Source: Brachybacterium massiliense
GTDB taxonomy: Bacteria; Actinomycetota; Actinomycetes; Actinomycetales; Dermabacteraceae
Direction: 5' to 3'
DNA length: 64,000 nucleotides
NCBI RefSeq assembly: GCF_900184245.1
Contig: NZ_FXXB01000008.1
Span: 806,001 to 870,000, forward strand
The stretch's first letter is position 1. Every line of letters starts with the position of its first letter. The translations under genes and the position numbers were made by a program. Positions 16,629-25,984 of the stretch are shown piece after piece. The notes under the pieces were generated by a model. That model searched no databases, had not been told where the DNA came from, and saw only the letters and a list, made by a program, of their open reading frames with translations.

Positions 16629-17429
16629 ATGCGCATCGCGACCTGGAACATCAATTCGCTGCGAGCCCGGATGGATCGGGTGCTCGCCTTCCTCGAGCGG
16701 CACGACGTGGACGTGCTCGCCCTGCAGGAGCTCAAGGCCCGGCCCGAGCAGCTGGACCTGGGCCGCTTCGAGGAGGCCGGCTACGAGATCGCCGCGCACG
16801 GCCTGAACCAGTGGAACGGCGTGGCGCTGGTCTCCCGTGCGGGTCTGAGCGATGTGCGCACCGAGCTGCCGGCCGTGCCCACCTGGCCCGAGGACGAGAC
16901 CGGTGTGGTCGAGGCGCGGGCCATCGGCGGCGTGGTCGGGGACGGACTGCGGATCTGGTCGCTGTACGTGCCCAACGGTCGCGAGCTCGAGCACCCGCAC
17001 TACGACTACAAGCTGCGCTGGTACGAGGCGCTGCGGGCCGAGGGGGCGCGGGAGCTCGCCGAGGATCCGCAGGCTCGGGCGGTGCTGGTGGGCGACTTCA
17101 ACGTCGCCCCCTTCGACGAGGACGTGTGGGACATGGAGTTCTTCGCGGACAAGACGCACGTCACCGCGCCGGAGCGGGCCGCGTTCCAGTCGGTGGTCGA
17201 CGCTGGCTACGCCGATGTGGTGCGCGCCGATTATCCCGGCCCCGGCGTCTACACCTACTGGGACTATCAGGCGCTGCGCTTCCCGAAGAAGGAGGGCATG
17301 CGCATCGACTTCGTGCTGGGCTCGCCCGCTGTGCAGTCCGCGGTGACCGGCTCGTTCATCGACCGTGAGGAGCGCAAGGGCAAGGGCGCCTCGGATCACG
17401 CACCCGTGGTGGTGGACCTGGAGTTCTGA
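16629..17429 (+). CDS. xthA: Exodeoxyribonuclease III
   Basis: AP endonuclease/3'-5' exonuclease of base excision repair. The 266-residue protein has all family motifs: MRIATWNINSLRAR, LALQELK (metal-binding Glu), LYVPNGREL, VGDFNVAP, and C-terminal GASDHAPVVVDLEF (catalytic His). Length is normal for XthA. The likely leaderless start is at 16629. A MerR regulator follows 90 bases later on the same strand but has its own ribosome binding site. Confidence 0.95.
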   Translation: MRIATWNINSLRARMDRVLAFLERHDVDVLALQELKARPEQLDLGRFEEAGYEIAAHGLNQWNGVALVSRAGLSDVRTELPAVPTWPEDETGVVEARAIGGVVGDGLRIWSLYVPNGRELEHPHYDYKLRWYEALRAEGARELAEDPQARAVLVGDFNVAPFDEDVWDMEFFADKTHVTAPERAAFQSVVDAGYADVVRADYPGPGVYTYWDYQALRFPKKEGMRIDFVLGSPAVQSAVTGSFIDREERKGKGASDHAPVVVDLEF

Positions 17430-17519
17430 GACGGGCCCAGCGGACGGGTGGGGGTTTGACCCTCCTGCGGGAGGAGACCTCACCGTGGAGGGACCCACTA
17501 CCCCGAGAGGAGCCCGCCC

Positions 17520-18395
17520 GTGCTGAACATCGGCGAGTTCGCCCGCACCACCGGCCTGACCGTGAAGGCCCTGCGCTACTACGACGAGAAGGACGTGCTC
17601 GCCCCGGCCCGCACCGATCCCTTCACCGGCTACCGCAGCTACGGCACCGAGCAGATCCGACCGGCCGCCGCGCTCAGCGTGCTGCGGTCGATGGGCCTGT
17701 CGACGGCCGCGGCGAAACGCGTGCTGGAGGCGGAGGAGAGCCCCGACGAGCTCCTGGACCGCCACCGCCGCGAGGTGCTCGCCGAGCGGGAGCGTCAGGA
17801 CCGGATCTGGGAGGAGGGCCGGGCGATGCTCGAGGGCTACGCGAGCCCGTGCGCACTGCAGGAGCGCGAGGCAGCACCGCTGCCATGGGTCGGCATCGCC
17901 GTGCCGCTGCCGGATGGCGAGGGGGAGGACGGCGCGCACCCGGCCACCGGCGACAGCGCTGCTGCGGATCCGGGGGCGAAGGCGGCCGCTGGGTCGGGCA
18001 GGGAGGCGGACACGCAGCTCGAGCTGCTGCTGTCCGCCCTGTCGGCGCGGGAGGCGGCGGTCACCGGGCCCTCCTGGTCCTCGTTCCGCAGCGCGGCCGA
18101 CGGCGCGGGGGTCGAGATGGTGCTGGCGGTCGGGCTCGCACAGCCGCTGCGTCCCGAGGACGTGCCCGGCGGGCTCGTCGACTCCGTCGTCTCCGGGGTC
18201 CTGCCCGCGCGCACGGAGCAGTTCGTCCGGCTCGGGCCGGTGCTCGAGCTGGGACCGGAGCTGACGGCGCCGCATCCCGGGATGGTCGCGCTCCTCACGG
18301 CGGCGGGGGCCGACAGGGCCGACCATGTCCGGCAGACCCTGGTGTTCGGGGCCGACGGCGAGAGCTGCGCCGAGCTGGTCATCGACGTGCACTGA
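17520..18395 (+). CDS. MerR-family transcriptional regulator
   Basis: DNA-binding regulator of 291 residues. Residues ~1-70 are a winged HTH of MerR type (IGEFARTTGLTVKALRYYDEKDVL) followed by a helix (~75-105). The rest is an Ala/Gly/Glu-rich linker and a C-terminal ~130-residue domain with no recognised ligand motif; a degenerate GyrI-like effector domain is possible. GTG at 17520 follows AGAGGAG. Upstream, TTGACC (17456-17461) adjoins the dyad CCTCCtgcgGGAGG, which could be an autoregulatory site. Inducer and targets unknown. Confidence 0.85.
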   Translation: MLNIGEFARTTGLTVKALRYYDEKDVLAPARTDPFTGYRSYGTEQIRPAAALSVLRSMGLSTAAAKRVLEAEESPDELLDRHRREVLAERERQDRIWEEGRAMLEGYASPCALQEREAAPLPWVGIAVPLPDGEGEDGAHPATGDSAAADPGAKAAAGSGREADTQLELLLSALSAREAAVTGPSWSSFRSAADGAGVEMVLAVGLAQPLRPEDVPGGLVDSVVSGVLPARTEQFVRLGPVLELGPELTAPHPGMVALLTAAGADRADHVRQTLVFGADGESCAELVIDVH

Positions 18396-18838
18396 CGCTC
18401 AGGGCGCCCGCTCCCCCGGAACGTGGGGGCGGCCGACGGGGGCCGGGCCTCGAGGAGGCCGGATGTCGAGGGGTCGGCTGTCCGTGGGAGCCGGGCCGAT
18501 GACGGGGAGGCTGCATGACCCCGGACGTGATGGAGCGGCGTCGCGATCTCTCACGGCGCCGCTCCGGACGAGCCATCTGCATCGGGATCAGGCGTACACG
18601 CGTTACAGCTGCGGTGGCGCTTTCGACGCCTCACAGCCGGTCCGTTGCGGGGACCAGTCGTACGTGGGTTCCGATGCCGGTATTCGTCGTTGTGCAGATC
18701 ACACTACGCGCCCTCTGGCGGTGATGCAAGAGGACCGAAGTCCCCCGTCTCCGGGCGACCTCTCCTCCACATCGCCGCGTCATCCACCGCGGCGCATCGG
18801 CCCTGTCGTCCGCCCTCGAGGACGGCCAGCATGGCCGC
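18396..18838. other. 443-bp intergenic region before the Tad locus
   Basis: No supported gene on either strand. A 9-bp inverted repeat GGAGCGGCG/CGCCGCTCC (18532-18540 with 18557-18565) may terminate the MerR transcript. The stretch 18590-18720 is less GC-rich than its surroundings and is the best place for a Tad promoter, but no convincing -35/-10 pair was found. Confidence 0.5.
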
Positions 18839-20023
18839 ATGACCAGCACCACCGCCGCCCCCACCGCCCACGAGGATCCCGTGCCGGGGCTCGTGGACAC
18901 CGCCGTCCCCGCCGAGCCCTCGCAGAGCACGGGCTCGCGACCGCTGCGCCGGCGCTCCCGCTTCCCGGGACCTGAGCCGCAGGCCCCGCACACTCCTGCG
19001 CAGGACCACGCGGAGCACTCTCTCGAGAGCCGCCCGAAGGTGACCTGGCTCGGTCCTGCGGGGCCGCTGCGCGAGCAGGTGCGCGACCATGCCACCGCCG
19101 TCGGCGCCGAGCTGTGCGAGAGCGGCGCCCCGGGCGCCGTGCACTGCACCGTGGCCGACGCCGCGGCGCTCACCGGCGGTGCCCGGGTCACGGGCGGGGA
19201 CCGTCGCCCGCTGCTCGTGGTGACCGACGCGGAGGAGATCCCCCAGGACCTGTGGCCGCGGGCCCTCGAGTGCGGTGCCCGTGCCGTGCTGCCCCTGCCG
19301 GCGCGTTCCGAGGAGCTGCTCTCCCGCCTGGCCGATCTCGCCCGACCGCGCACCAGCACGCTGATGCTCGGGGTGGCCGGAGGCAGCGGCGGCGCCGGGG
19401 CCTCGAGCTTCGCCGCCCGGCTCGCGGCGGCGGCCCGCGCGCACGGCCCGGTGACGCTGCTGGATGCGGATCCGCTCGGCGGCGGGCTCGATCTGCTGGT
19501 CGAGGCCCCGACGGCCGACGGGATCTGCTGGTCCGAGGCGGGCACGCTGGGACCGGACGACGGGGAAGCGCTGCGGGAGGGCCTGCCCCGGGTGGACGAG
19601 GTGGCCCTGCTGACGGCGCGAGACGACGCGGGCCCCTCCCCCGAGCAGCTGGTGCGGGCGCTGACCGCGCTGTCGCCGCTCGGCGGGATCGTGATCGTGG
19701 ACCTCGGCGCCGAGCTGGTGCCGGCCGCGGCAGAGCTGCTGGACCCGCTGCTGGTGGTGGTGCCTTCGAGCGATCACGCCGTGCGCGCGGCGGCGAGGCG
19801 GCTGCGCGTCTGGCAGCTGCCTGCGGACCTGGCCCAGGTGGTGGTGCGCCGCCGCGGGGATCTCGTGCCCCGGGAAGTCGCGGAGGACCTCGCCCTCCCG
19901 CTGGCCGGCGCCTTCCGTGACAGCGCCCGCGGCACCGTGCCGCTGCTGGACGTGCGCCGGCGCGGGGCGGACCGCACCGCCCGGGACCTGCTGTCCGCCG
20001 TGCTCTCCGAGGCCCGCGCATGA
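18839..20023 (+). CDS. CpaE/Ssd-like MinD-family ATPase of the Tad locus
   Basis: Protein of 394 residues resembling CpaE and mycobacterial Ssd (Rv3660c), which position Tad pili or affect septum placement. A ~90-residue disordered N-terminus leads to a receiver-like fold (~65-170) and a ParA/MinD ATPase domain with a deviant P-loop (GGSGGAGASSFAARLA, ~181-196) and VTLLDADPLGGGLDLL. The usual P-loop lysine is not evident (GGAGAS), as in CpaE-type members with weak ATPase motifs. ATGA overlap with tadA makes this the first gene of a tightly coupled six-gene operon. Confidence 0.85.
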   Translation: MTSTTAAPTAHEDPVPGLVDTAVPAEPSQSTGSRPLRRRSRFPGPEPQAPHTPAQDHAEHSLESRPKVTWLGPAGPLREQVRDHATAVGAELCESGAPGAVHCTVADAAALTGGARVTGGDRRPLLVVTDAEEIPQDLWPRALECGARAVLPLPARSEELLSRLADLARPRTSTLMLGVAGGSGGAGASSFAARLAAAARAHGPVTLLDADPLGGGLDLLVEAPTADGICWSEAGTLGPDDGEALREGLPRVDEVALLTARDDAGPSPEQLVRALTALSPLGGIVIVDLGAELVPAAAELLDPLLVVVPSSDHAVRAAARRLRVWQLPADLAQVVVRRRGDLVPREVAEDLALPLAGAFRDSARGTVPLLDVRRRGADRTARDLLSAVLSEARA

Positions 20024-21234
20024 GCACCGCCATCGCCTCCCCCGAGACCGACCTCGCCCCGCTGCTGGACCTGGTGCGCGAGGACCTGGTGCGCTCCCCC
20101 GGCGCTGTGGACGTGCCCCGGATCGTGCGGGTGCTGCGCCGTCAGGGCCGGGTGCTCGGCGCGGCGGCGACCCTCGAGCTCACCGCCCGGATCCGTGATC
20201 ACGTGGACGGGCTCGGCCCGCTCCAGGCGCTCGTCGCGCCCGGGGTGACAGATCTGCTGGTCAACGACGACGGCACCGTCTGGGTCGATGACCGCTCGGG
20301 GATGCACCGCACCGATCTGCTGCTGGGCCCGGACGAGGCCCGGGATCTCGCGGTGCGCCTGGCCACGGCGAGCGGGCGGCGCCTGGACGACGCCGTGCCC
20401 TGGGCCGATGCGCATCTCCCCTCGGGCGTGCGCTTCCATGCCGTGCTCCCGCCGCTGTCTCCGGGCGGGGCGATCCTCTCGCTGCGGCTGCCGGCGAGCG
20501 AGCGGCTCGACCTGGATGACCTCGAGCGTCTGGGCGCGATCGGTCCCGATGTGCGTCGGGTGCTGCAGGCGATCATCGCGGCCCGGGTGCCGTTCCTGGT
20601 CACCGGCGGCACCGGGACGGGGAAGTCGACCCTGCTGGCCGCGATGCTGCGCGAGGTGCCGCACGGCGAGCGGATCGTGGTGGTCGAGGACGTGCTCGAG
20701 CTCAGCGTCGACCATCCCCATGTGGTGCATCTGCAGTCCCGGCACGCCAACAGCGAGGGCGCGGGCGCCGTGGACCTCACCGCCCTGGTGCGTCAGAGCC
20801 TGCGGATGCGCCCGGACCGGGTGGTGCTCGGCGAGTGCCGCGGCGCGGAGGTGCGCGAGCTGCTGCAGGCGCTGAACACGGGGCACGAGGGCGGGTGCGG
20901 CACCGTCCACGCGAACGCCGCCGCCGACGTCCCAGCCCGGCTCGAGGCCCTCGGCGCGCTCGGCGGCCTGGACCGCGGCGCACTGGCCGCCCAGGTCTCG
21001 AGCGCGCTCGAGGTAGTCATCCATCTCGCCCGACGCGACGGGGTGCGCCGGCTCGAGGAGATCGCCCTGCTGCACCGCGACGAGGAGGGGATGCTCCGCG
21101 CCTCCACCGCGCTGAGCGTGCGGGACGGGCGGCTCGAGGAGGGCCCGGCCGCCGCCGCCCTGGCCACGCGGGTCACTGCGGCGGCGCAGGCCCTCGAGGC
21201 CGTCGCCCCTGCACCGCGCAGGAGGCCGGCATGA
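20020..21234 (+). CDS. tadA: TadA/CpaF secretion ATPase
   Basis: Hexameric ATPase that powers Flp pilus assembly. In 404 residues: N-terminal helical domain (1-60), N2 domain with LLVNDDGTVWVDDRSG, Walker A GGTGTGKSTLLAA with lysine ~202, Asp box VVEDVLEL, Walker B region PDRVVLGECRGAEV, and His box GHEGGCGTVHANAAAD. Length is standard. It overlaps the genes on both sides by four bases. Confidence 0.95.
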   Translation: MSTAIASPETDLAPLLDLVREDLVRSPGAVDVPRIVRVLRRQGRVLGAAATLELTARIRDHVDGLGPLQALVAPGVTDLLVNDDGTVWVDDRSGMHRTDLLLGPDEARDLAVRLATASGRRLDDAVPWADAHLPSGVRFHAVLPPLSPGGAILSLRLPASERLDLDDLERLGAIGPDVRRVLQAIIAARVPFLVTGGTGTGKSTLLAAMLREVPHGERIVVVEDVLELSVDHPHVVHLQSRHANSEGAGAVDLTALVRQSLRMRPDRVVLGECRGAEVRELLQALNTGHEGGCGTVHANAAADVPARLEALGALGGLDRGALAAQVSSALEVVIHLARRDGVRRLEEIALLHRDEEGMLRASTALSVRDGRLEEGPAAAALATRVTAAAQALEAVAPAPRRRPA

Positions 21235-22316
21235 GCCTCGCCGTCCTCGCCCTCGCCCTGGTCCTGCTGTGGGTCCTCGCCCCTCCGGCGCTGACGCCCG
21301 TGACCGAGCCGCCAGTGCGACGGGCACGCCGCACACCGTCCGGTCCGCTCGAGATGGCACAGCTGGTCGAGCAGCTGTCCACAGTCATCGCCTCCGGCGC
21401 CGGCATCCGCCAGGCCTGGGCCGCGCTGGCCCGCTCCCTGCCCCACGGCGAGCTGCGTGATCTGGCCCGCGCCGCGGCCTCCGGCGCGGATCCGCGCCGC
21501 GCGGCCGGACCACGGCTGCAGCGCTCCGAGATGCTCGCCTCCCTCGGCGCGGCCCTCACGGTCAGCGCACGCACGGGCGCACCGACCGCCACGATGCTGC
21601 AGAGCCTGGCCGAGGCGCTGCGCGCGCTGCACGACGCCGCCCAGGCGCGCCGCAGCGCCTTCGCCGGCCCCCGCTCGACCGCCCGCATCCTCCTGGTCCT
21701 GCCGCTGGCCGGGCTGGGGCTGGGGATGCTGCTGGGCGGGGATCCGCTGCGGCTGATGCTCGCCTCCCCGGCGGGGAACCTGCTGGGGGCCACAGGAATC
21801 GTGCTGACCGTGCTCGGCTGGTGGTGGATGCACCGCCTGATCCGGCAGGCCGATCCCCCGCAGGACCGCGGCGTGGACCCCTCGGTGGTGCTCGAGCTGA
21901 TCGCGGGGGCGCTCGAGTCCGGGCTGCCGCTCGCGCGGGCGGTCGGCGCAGTCGCCGAGTCCCTGACGCCGGGCACCGATGCCACCGTCCTGGCGCGCCT
22001 GGCGACCGCGCTCGGCGCGGGAGTGTCGGCCGCGCGGACGCTCGAGACGCTGCCGCCGGCGTGGGCGGTGCTGGGCCGCAGCGCGGTGCTGGCCGAGTCC
22101 ACGGGCGCGGACCTCGGCCGGGTGCTGCGCTCGGCCGCCCGCGATGCCCGTCGTGGCCGTGCACGTGACGCAGAGGTGCTGGCCGCCCACCTCGCGGTGC
22201 GCCTGGTGCTCCCCACGGGCCTGACCCTGCTTCCCGCTTTCGTGGCGCTCGGCATCATCCCCACGGTGATGTCGCTGCTGGGCGGCACCCTCTCCCTCAC
22301 CTCCTCCGGGATGTGA
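21231..22316 (+). CDS. TadB-TadC fusion: tandem T2SSF inner-membrane platform protein
   Basis: One 361-residue protein covers what are usually two genes. After an N-terminal helix (MSLAVLALALVLLWVL), a T2SSF-type cytoplasmic domain (~40-135) is followed by two helices (~140-195). A second T2SSF domain (VVLELIAGALESGLPLARAV, ~220-325) and a last helix pair (~330-360) complete it. ATG at 21231 overlaps the tadA stop (ATGA). Total length is shorter than a separate TadB plus TadC, so both halves are compact. Confidence 0.85.
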   Translation: MSLAVLALALVLLWVLAPPALTPVTEPPVRRARRTPSGPLEMAQLVEQLSTVIASGAGIRQAWAALARSLPHGELRDLARAAASGADPRRAAGPRLQRSEMLASLGAALTVSARTGAPTATMLQSLAEALRALHDAAQARRSAFAGPRSTARILLVLPLAGLGLGMLLGGDPLRLMLASPAGNLLGATGIVLTVLGWWWMHRLIRQADPPQDRGVDPSVVLELIAGALESGLPLARAVGAVAESLTPGTDATVLARLATALGAGVSAARTLETLPPAWAVLGRSAVLAESTGADLGRVLRSAARDARRGRARDAEVLAAHLAVRLVLPTGLTLLPAFVALGIIPTVMSLLGGTLSLTSSGM

Positions 22317-22428
22317 GGCCCTGACCACCGGGAAGGACCCGGTGCGCCGGCCCCTTCCCGGGTCGGTGACCGGCGGCCACGGCCGCCACGGGACGGCGCA
22401 CGTCGTCCCCGAGAAGAAGGAGAAGAGC

Positions 22429-22629
22429 ATGACACTCACGATGGAACGGATGCGCCGCGCGCTGGACCGCACGATGCGGGACGAGCGCGGCGCCTCGACC
22501 GCCGAGTACGCGATCACGGTGCTCGCCGCCTGCGGATTCGCCGCCGTCCTGGTCGCCCTGCTGGCGTCCGGGGAGGTGCGGGAGCTGCTGATGGGGATCA
22601 TCACCGCGGCGCTGTCGAAGGGGTCCTGA
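22429..22629 (+). CDS. Flp-type pilin, DUF4244
   Basis: Small pilin precursor of 66 residues. A basic leader (MTLTMERMRRALDRTMRDERG) precedes the processing site G|ASTAEYAI with glutamate at +5 and tyrosine at +6, as in Flp pilins, followed by one hydrophobic helix. ATG at 22429 is preceded by AAGGAGA; the longer upstream frame is not supported. Its stop shares one base with the tadE start. No prepilin peptidase gene is in the window. Confidence 0.88.
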   Translation: MTLTMERMRRALDRTMRDERGASTAEYAITVLAACGFAAVLVALLASGEVRELLMGIITAALSKGS

Positions 22630-23024
22630 TGCCGCGGTTCCCCCGGTCGTCCCGTCTGCGGGACGACCGGGGGTCCGCCACGGCGGAGACCGCGATCGTG
22701 CTGCCCGTGGTGGTGGTGATGGTGGTGGTCGTGCTGCTGACCGGTGCCGGGCTCGGCACGCAGATCCGGCTCGAGTCGGCGGCCCGCGGGGCCGCCCGGG
22801 AGCTGGCGCGCGGGGAGGATCCCGCTGCGGCGAGCGCCGTGGCGCAGCGGGTGGGCGGGGAGGGCACCACGGTGTCGATCTCCACCGGCGGCGAGTGGGC
22901 GCGGGTCGAGGTGAGCCGCACCCTGCAGGCGCCCGCCGGGCCGCTGGCCGGGGCCATCTGGGAGCTGTCGGCCGATGCCGAGGCCCGCCTCGAACCGCAC
23001 CTGCTCAGCGGGGGTGCGCCATGA
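22629..23024 (+). CDS. tadE: TadE-family pseudopilin
   Basis: Minor pilin-like protein of 131 residues. A basic leader RDDRGS and the sequence GSATAETAIVLPVVVVMVVV give a TadE helix with a prepilin-like glutamate at +5. The C-terminal ~85 residues are an extracellular domain. One-base overlap with the pilin gene and four-base overlap with the next gene show strong coupling. TadE proteins assist Flp pilus assembly. Confidence 0.85.
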   Translation: MPRFPRSSRLRDDRGSATAETAIVLPVVVVMVVVVLLTGAGLGTQIRLESAARGAARELARGEDPAAASAVAQRVGGEGTTVSISTGGEWARVEVSRTLQAPAGPLAGAIWELSADAEARLEPHLLSGGAP

Positions 23025-23353
23025 GCACCGGTGCCGCCTCCGTGCTGGCCTGGTCCGGGGCGGCGACCGCCGTGATCGGTGGCCTGTCCCTGCTGGGCAC
23101 CGGGCTGCTGGCCCGGTCCGAGGCCGCGACCGCCGCGGATCTCGCCGCCCTCGCCGGGGCGGATGCGCTCGCCTCCGCGCACGGCGACCCGTGCGCGGTG
23201 GCGGCCGAGACCGCCTCGCGCAACGACGCCGCGCTGAGCGGCTGCGAGCTGCGTGACTGGGACGTGCTGGTGACGGTGCAGGTCGAGGCCGGGCCGCTGC
23301 CCCCGGCGAGCGCACGCTCCCGGGCCGGTCCCAGCCCGACGGACCTGCCCTGA
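23021..23353 (+). CDS. TadE-like (Rv3654c-type) small membrane protein
   Basis: Protein of 110 residues with an N-terminal hydrophobic helix (~10-32) followed by EAATAADLAALAGADALA, the typical TadG/Rv3654c signature. A conserved cysteine pair (GDPCAV and SGCELRD) may form a disulfide outside the cell. Start ATG at 23021 overlaps the tadE stop. It ends the Tad operon and lies tail-to-tail with the helicase. Only the general role in pilus or secretion is inferred. Confidence 0.8.
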   Translation: MSTGAASVLAWSGAATAVIGGLSLLGTGLLARSEAATAADLAALAGADALASAHGDPCAVAAETASRNDAALSGCELRDWDVLVTVQVEAGPLPPASARSRAGPSPTDLP

Positions 23354-23393
23354 GGCGCCGACGGACGGCCCGCGCCACAGGACGGCCCGTGCC

Positions 23394-25889
23394 TCAGGAC
23401 TGGGGCGTGAGCAGCTCGAGCAGCCGCATGGCCTGGGCCTTCGAGAGGGGTTCGTTGCCGTTGCCGCACTTGGGGGAGACCACGCAGGCGGGGCAGCCCG
23501 TCTCGCAGCGGCACTCCCCGATCATGTCGGCGGTGGCGCGCAGCCAGGCGTCGGCGTCGTCGGCCCCGCGCTCGGCGAAGCCGGCGCCGCCGGGCGCCCC
23601 GTCGTAGACGAAGATCGTGGGCTCCCCGGTGTCCTCGTGCAGCGCGGCCGAGAGCCCGCCGATGTCCCACCGGTCGCAGGTGGCTAGCAGGGGCAGCATC
23701 GAGATCGCGGCGTGCTCGGCGGCGTGCAGCGCACCGGGCAGCTCCTCGGCGGGAATCTGCGCGGCGTCGGTCCGCTCGCGCGGAATCACCCACCACACCG
23801 CTTTGGTGGTGAGGGTGCGCGGCGGCAGGTCCAGGGGGTGCTGGGCGAGCACGGCCTGGGTGTACACATCGCGCATCTGATAGCCGGTGACCTGGTCGGT
23901 GACGTCCACCGTGCCGAAGCACAGCTGCGCCCCGCCGCTCCAGGCGATCTCGCGATCCACCTGCCGGATCCGCAGGGTCGAGGTGGACTGCGGGTGGGTG
24001 GTGTGCAGCGGGTCCTCACGGTGCACGAAGGCCGCCGCCAGGTCCACGTCCAGGCGGTCCACCACGTAGCTGCTCCCCTGGTGCAGGTAGACGGCGCCGT
24101 CATGGACCTGGGTGTGGGCGCTCGCGGCGTCCACGGTGCCCAGCAGCACGCCGCTGCTCTGCTCCACGATCCGCACCGGCTCCCCGCCGCTGCCGCGCAG
24201 ATCGGTGAGGCCGTGCGCGGATTCGCTCATCGTCCAGTACCAGCCGCTCGCGCGGGAGCGCAGCACTCCGCGGGCGGCGAGGGTGGTCAGCAGGTCCCGG
24301 GCGGTGGGGCCGAAGATCCCCTCCTCCCCGTCGCGGATCGCGAGCTCGGAGGCGGCGGCGCACAGGTGCGGGGTCATCACGTAAGGGTTGGCGGGGTCGA
24401 ACACGGCCGCCTCCACCTCGGCTCCGAACAGAGTCTCGGGATGATGGACCACATAGGTGTCCAGCGGGTCCTCCCGCGCCACGAACAGCGCGAGCGCTCC
24501 TCCGTCGGCGTCCTGGCGGCGGCCGGCACGGCCGAACTGCTGCCACAGGGAGGCGCGGGTGCCGGGCCAGCCGGCGACCACCACCGCGTCCAGGCCCGCG
24601 ATGTCGATCCCCAGCTCGAGAGCGTTCGTGGAGGCCAGCGCCCGCAGCTCTCCCGAGCGCAGATCGTCCTCGAGGGCGCGCCGTTCCCGGGCGAGGTAGC
24701 CGCCGCGGTAGGCGGCGATCCGCGAGGCGCTGTCCATCAGCGACGGGGAGCCGGAGTGCTCGGCCTTCTGCGTGAGCAGCCGCTGGGCGCCGCTCGAGAC
24801 CAGCTCGGCGCCACGGCGGGAGCGGGCGAAGACGAGGGTCTGCACATCCTGCTCGACGAGATCGGCCAGCAGGGCCGCGGCCTCGCTCGTGGCCGAGCGG
24901 CGCAGCGGGTCCTCGGCGCGCCGCCCCGCTCCGTCCGCGCCCTGCTCCCCGTCCTGCCCCTCGCCCAGCACGTCATCCAGGTCATCGCCCAGCACGTCTC
25001 CGGCCCCGGGCGCCCCCGTGCCGCGCTGCGCCCAGGCCGCCGGGTCCCCGCGGCCGTCGACCCGGGTGCGGGTGCCCGGCTCCCACAGCCCGATCGTGAG
25101 CCCGGCGCGCGGGGAGCCGTCCTCGGTGACCGCCTCGACGTCGCGGCCGATCAGCCGCGAGGCCGAGATCTCCGGATTCGCGGTGGTGGCGGAGGCGAGG
25201 ATGAAGGTGGGATCGGCGCGGTAGTGGGCGGCGATCCGGCGCAGGCGCCGCATCACCATCGACACATGGCTGCCGAACACGCCGCGATAGCTGTGGCACT
25301 CGTCGATGATCACGTAGCGCAGGGCCCGGAAGAAGTGGGCCCACTGCTCGTGGCCGGGGAGGATCCCGAAGTGCAGCATGTCGGGGTTGGTCAGCACCAC
25401 CGTGCCGTGGCGGCGCACCCAGCGGCGCTGCTCGGTGGGGGTGTCCCCGTCGTAGACCGCGACGCGCGCATCGCGGATCCCGGCGCCGTCGGCCATCGCG
25501 GTGATGTTGGTGAGCTGGTCCGCGGCGAGCGCCTTGGTGGGCGAGAGGTACAGGGCGGTGGCGCGGGGCGCTTCGTAGTCGTGCTCACGGGCGCCGATCG
25601 CGGTGAGCACCGGCAGCAGATAGGCCAGCGACTTGCCGGAGGCGGTGGCGGTGGCGAGCACCACGTCCTGCCCCGCGTGGGCGAGCTGGGCGGCCTGCTC
25701 CTGGTGGATCCACGGCGCGGTGATGCCGCGCTCGGCCAGGTGCTGGAGGAGGCGCGGATCGGTCCAGGCGGGGAAGCTGCCGCGGCGTCCGGCCCGGGCG
25801 GGGCGGCGCTCGACGTGCGTGAGGCAGCTGCGGCGCACCAGCGGAGCGGTGAGGTGGGACAGGAGGTCCTCGGCCGCGCCTGCCCGCAT
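23394..25889 (-). CDS. DEAD/DEAH-box helicase with DUF1998 domain (MrfA/Rv3649-like)
   Basis: Superfamily 2 helicase of 831 residues. Motif I TATASGKSLAY (~82), motif II DECHSYRG, motif III SATTAN, and motif VI QFGRAGRRQD are all present. The C-terminal MZB/DUF1998 region ends with a cysteine cluster (CRCETGCPACVVSPKC), probably binding zinc. B. subtilis MrfA in this group works in mitomycin-adduct repair. ATG 25889 with an upstream GGGGAGCGAGG was chosen; a TTG at 25976 would add 29 residues. It is convergent with the Tad operon, an arrangement kept in Mycobacterium. Confidence 0.9.
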   Translation of the reverse strand: MRAGAAEDLLSHLTAPLVRRSCLTHVERRPARAGRRGSFPAWTDPRLLQHLAERGITAPWIHQEQAAQLAHAGQDVVLATATASGKSLAYLLPVLTAIGAREHDYEAPRATALYLSPTKALAADQLTNITAMADGAGIRDARVAVYDGDTPTEQRRWVRRHGTVVLTNPDMLHFGILPGHEQWAHFFRALRYVIIDECHSYRGVFGSHVSMVMRRLRRIAAHYRADPTFILASATTANPEISASRLIGRDVEAVTEDGSPRAGLTIGLWEPGTRTRVDGRGDPAAWAQRGTGAPGAGDVLGDDLDDVLGEGQDGEQGADGAGRRAEDPLRRSATSEAAALLADLVEQDVQTLVFARSRRGAELVSSGAQRLLTQKAEHSGSPSLMDSASRIAAYRGGYLARERRALEDDLRSGELRALASTNALELGIDIAGLDAVVVAGWPGTRASLWQQFGRAGRRQDADGGALALFVAREDPLDTYVVHHPETLFGAEVEAAVFDPANPYVMTPHLCAAASELAIRDGEEGIFGPTARDLLTTLAARGVLRSRASGWYWTMSESAHGLTDLRGSGGEPVRIVEQSSGVLLGTVDAASAHTQVHDGAVYLHQGSSYVVDRLDVDLAAAFVHREDPLHTTHPQSTSTLRIRQVDREIAWSGGAQLCFGTVDVTDQVTGYQMRDVYTQAVLAQHPLDLPPRTLTTKAVWWVIPRERTDAAQIPAEELPGALHAAEHAAISMLPLLATCDRWDIGGLSAALHEDTGEPTIFVYDGAPGGAGFAERGADDADAWLRATADMIGECRCETGCPACVVSPKCGNGNEPLSKAQAMRLLELLTPQS

Positions 25890-25984
25890 CCGCTCCTCGC
25901 TCCCCGCGCCTGCCCACAGGCCCTGCGCATATCCCACACCTGGCCTCCGGATCCGCTCCAGGTGGCTGATGCACAATCGTAGCC

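Noticed and set aside
17456..17495. Definite MerR operator upstream of the MerR gene
   Set aside because: TTGACC and a CCTCC/GGAGG dyad exist, but no -10 at 19-bp spacing is visible, so it is only mentioned under the gene.
25889..25976. TTG start at 25976 for the helicase
   Set aside because: No ribosome binding site or leaderless motif at the right distance and only eight bases from the divergent start; ATG 25889 has GGGGAGCGAGG upstream.
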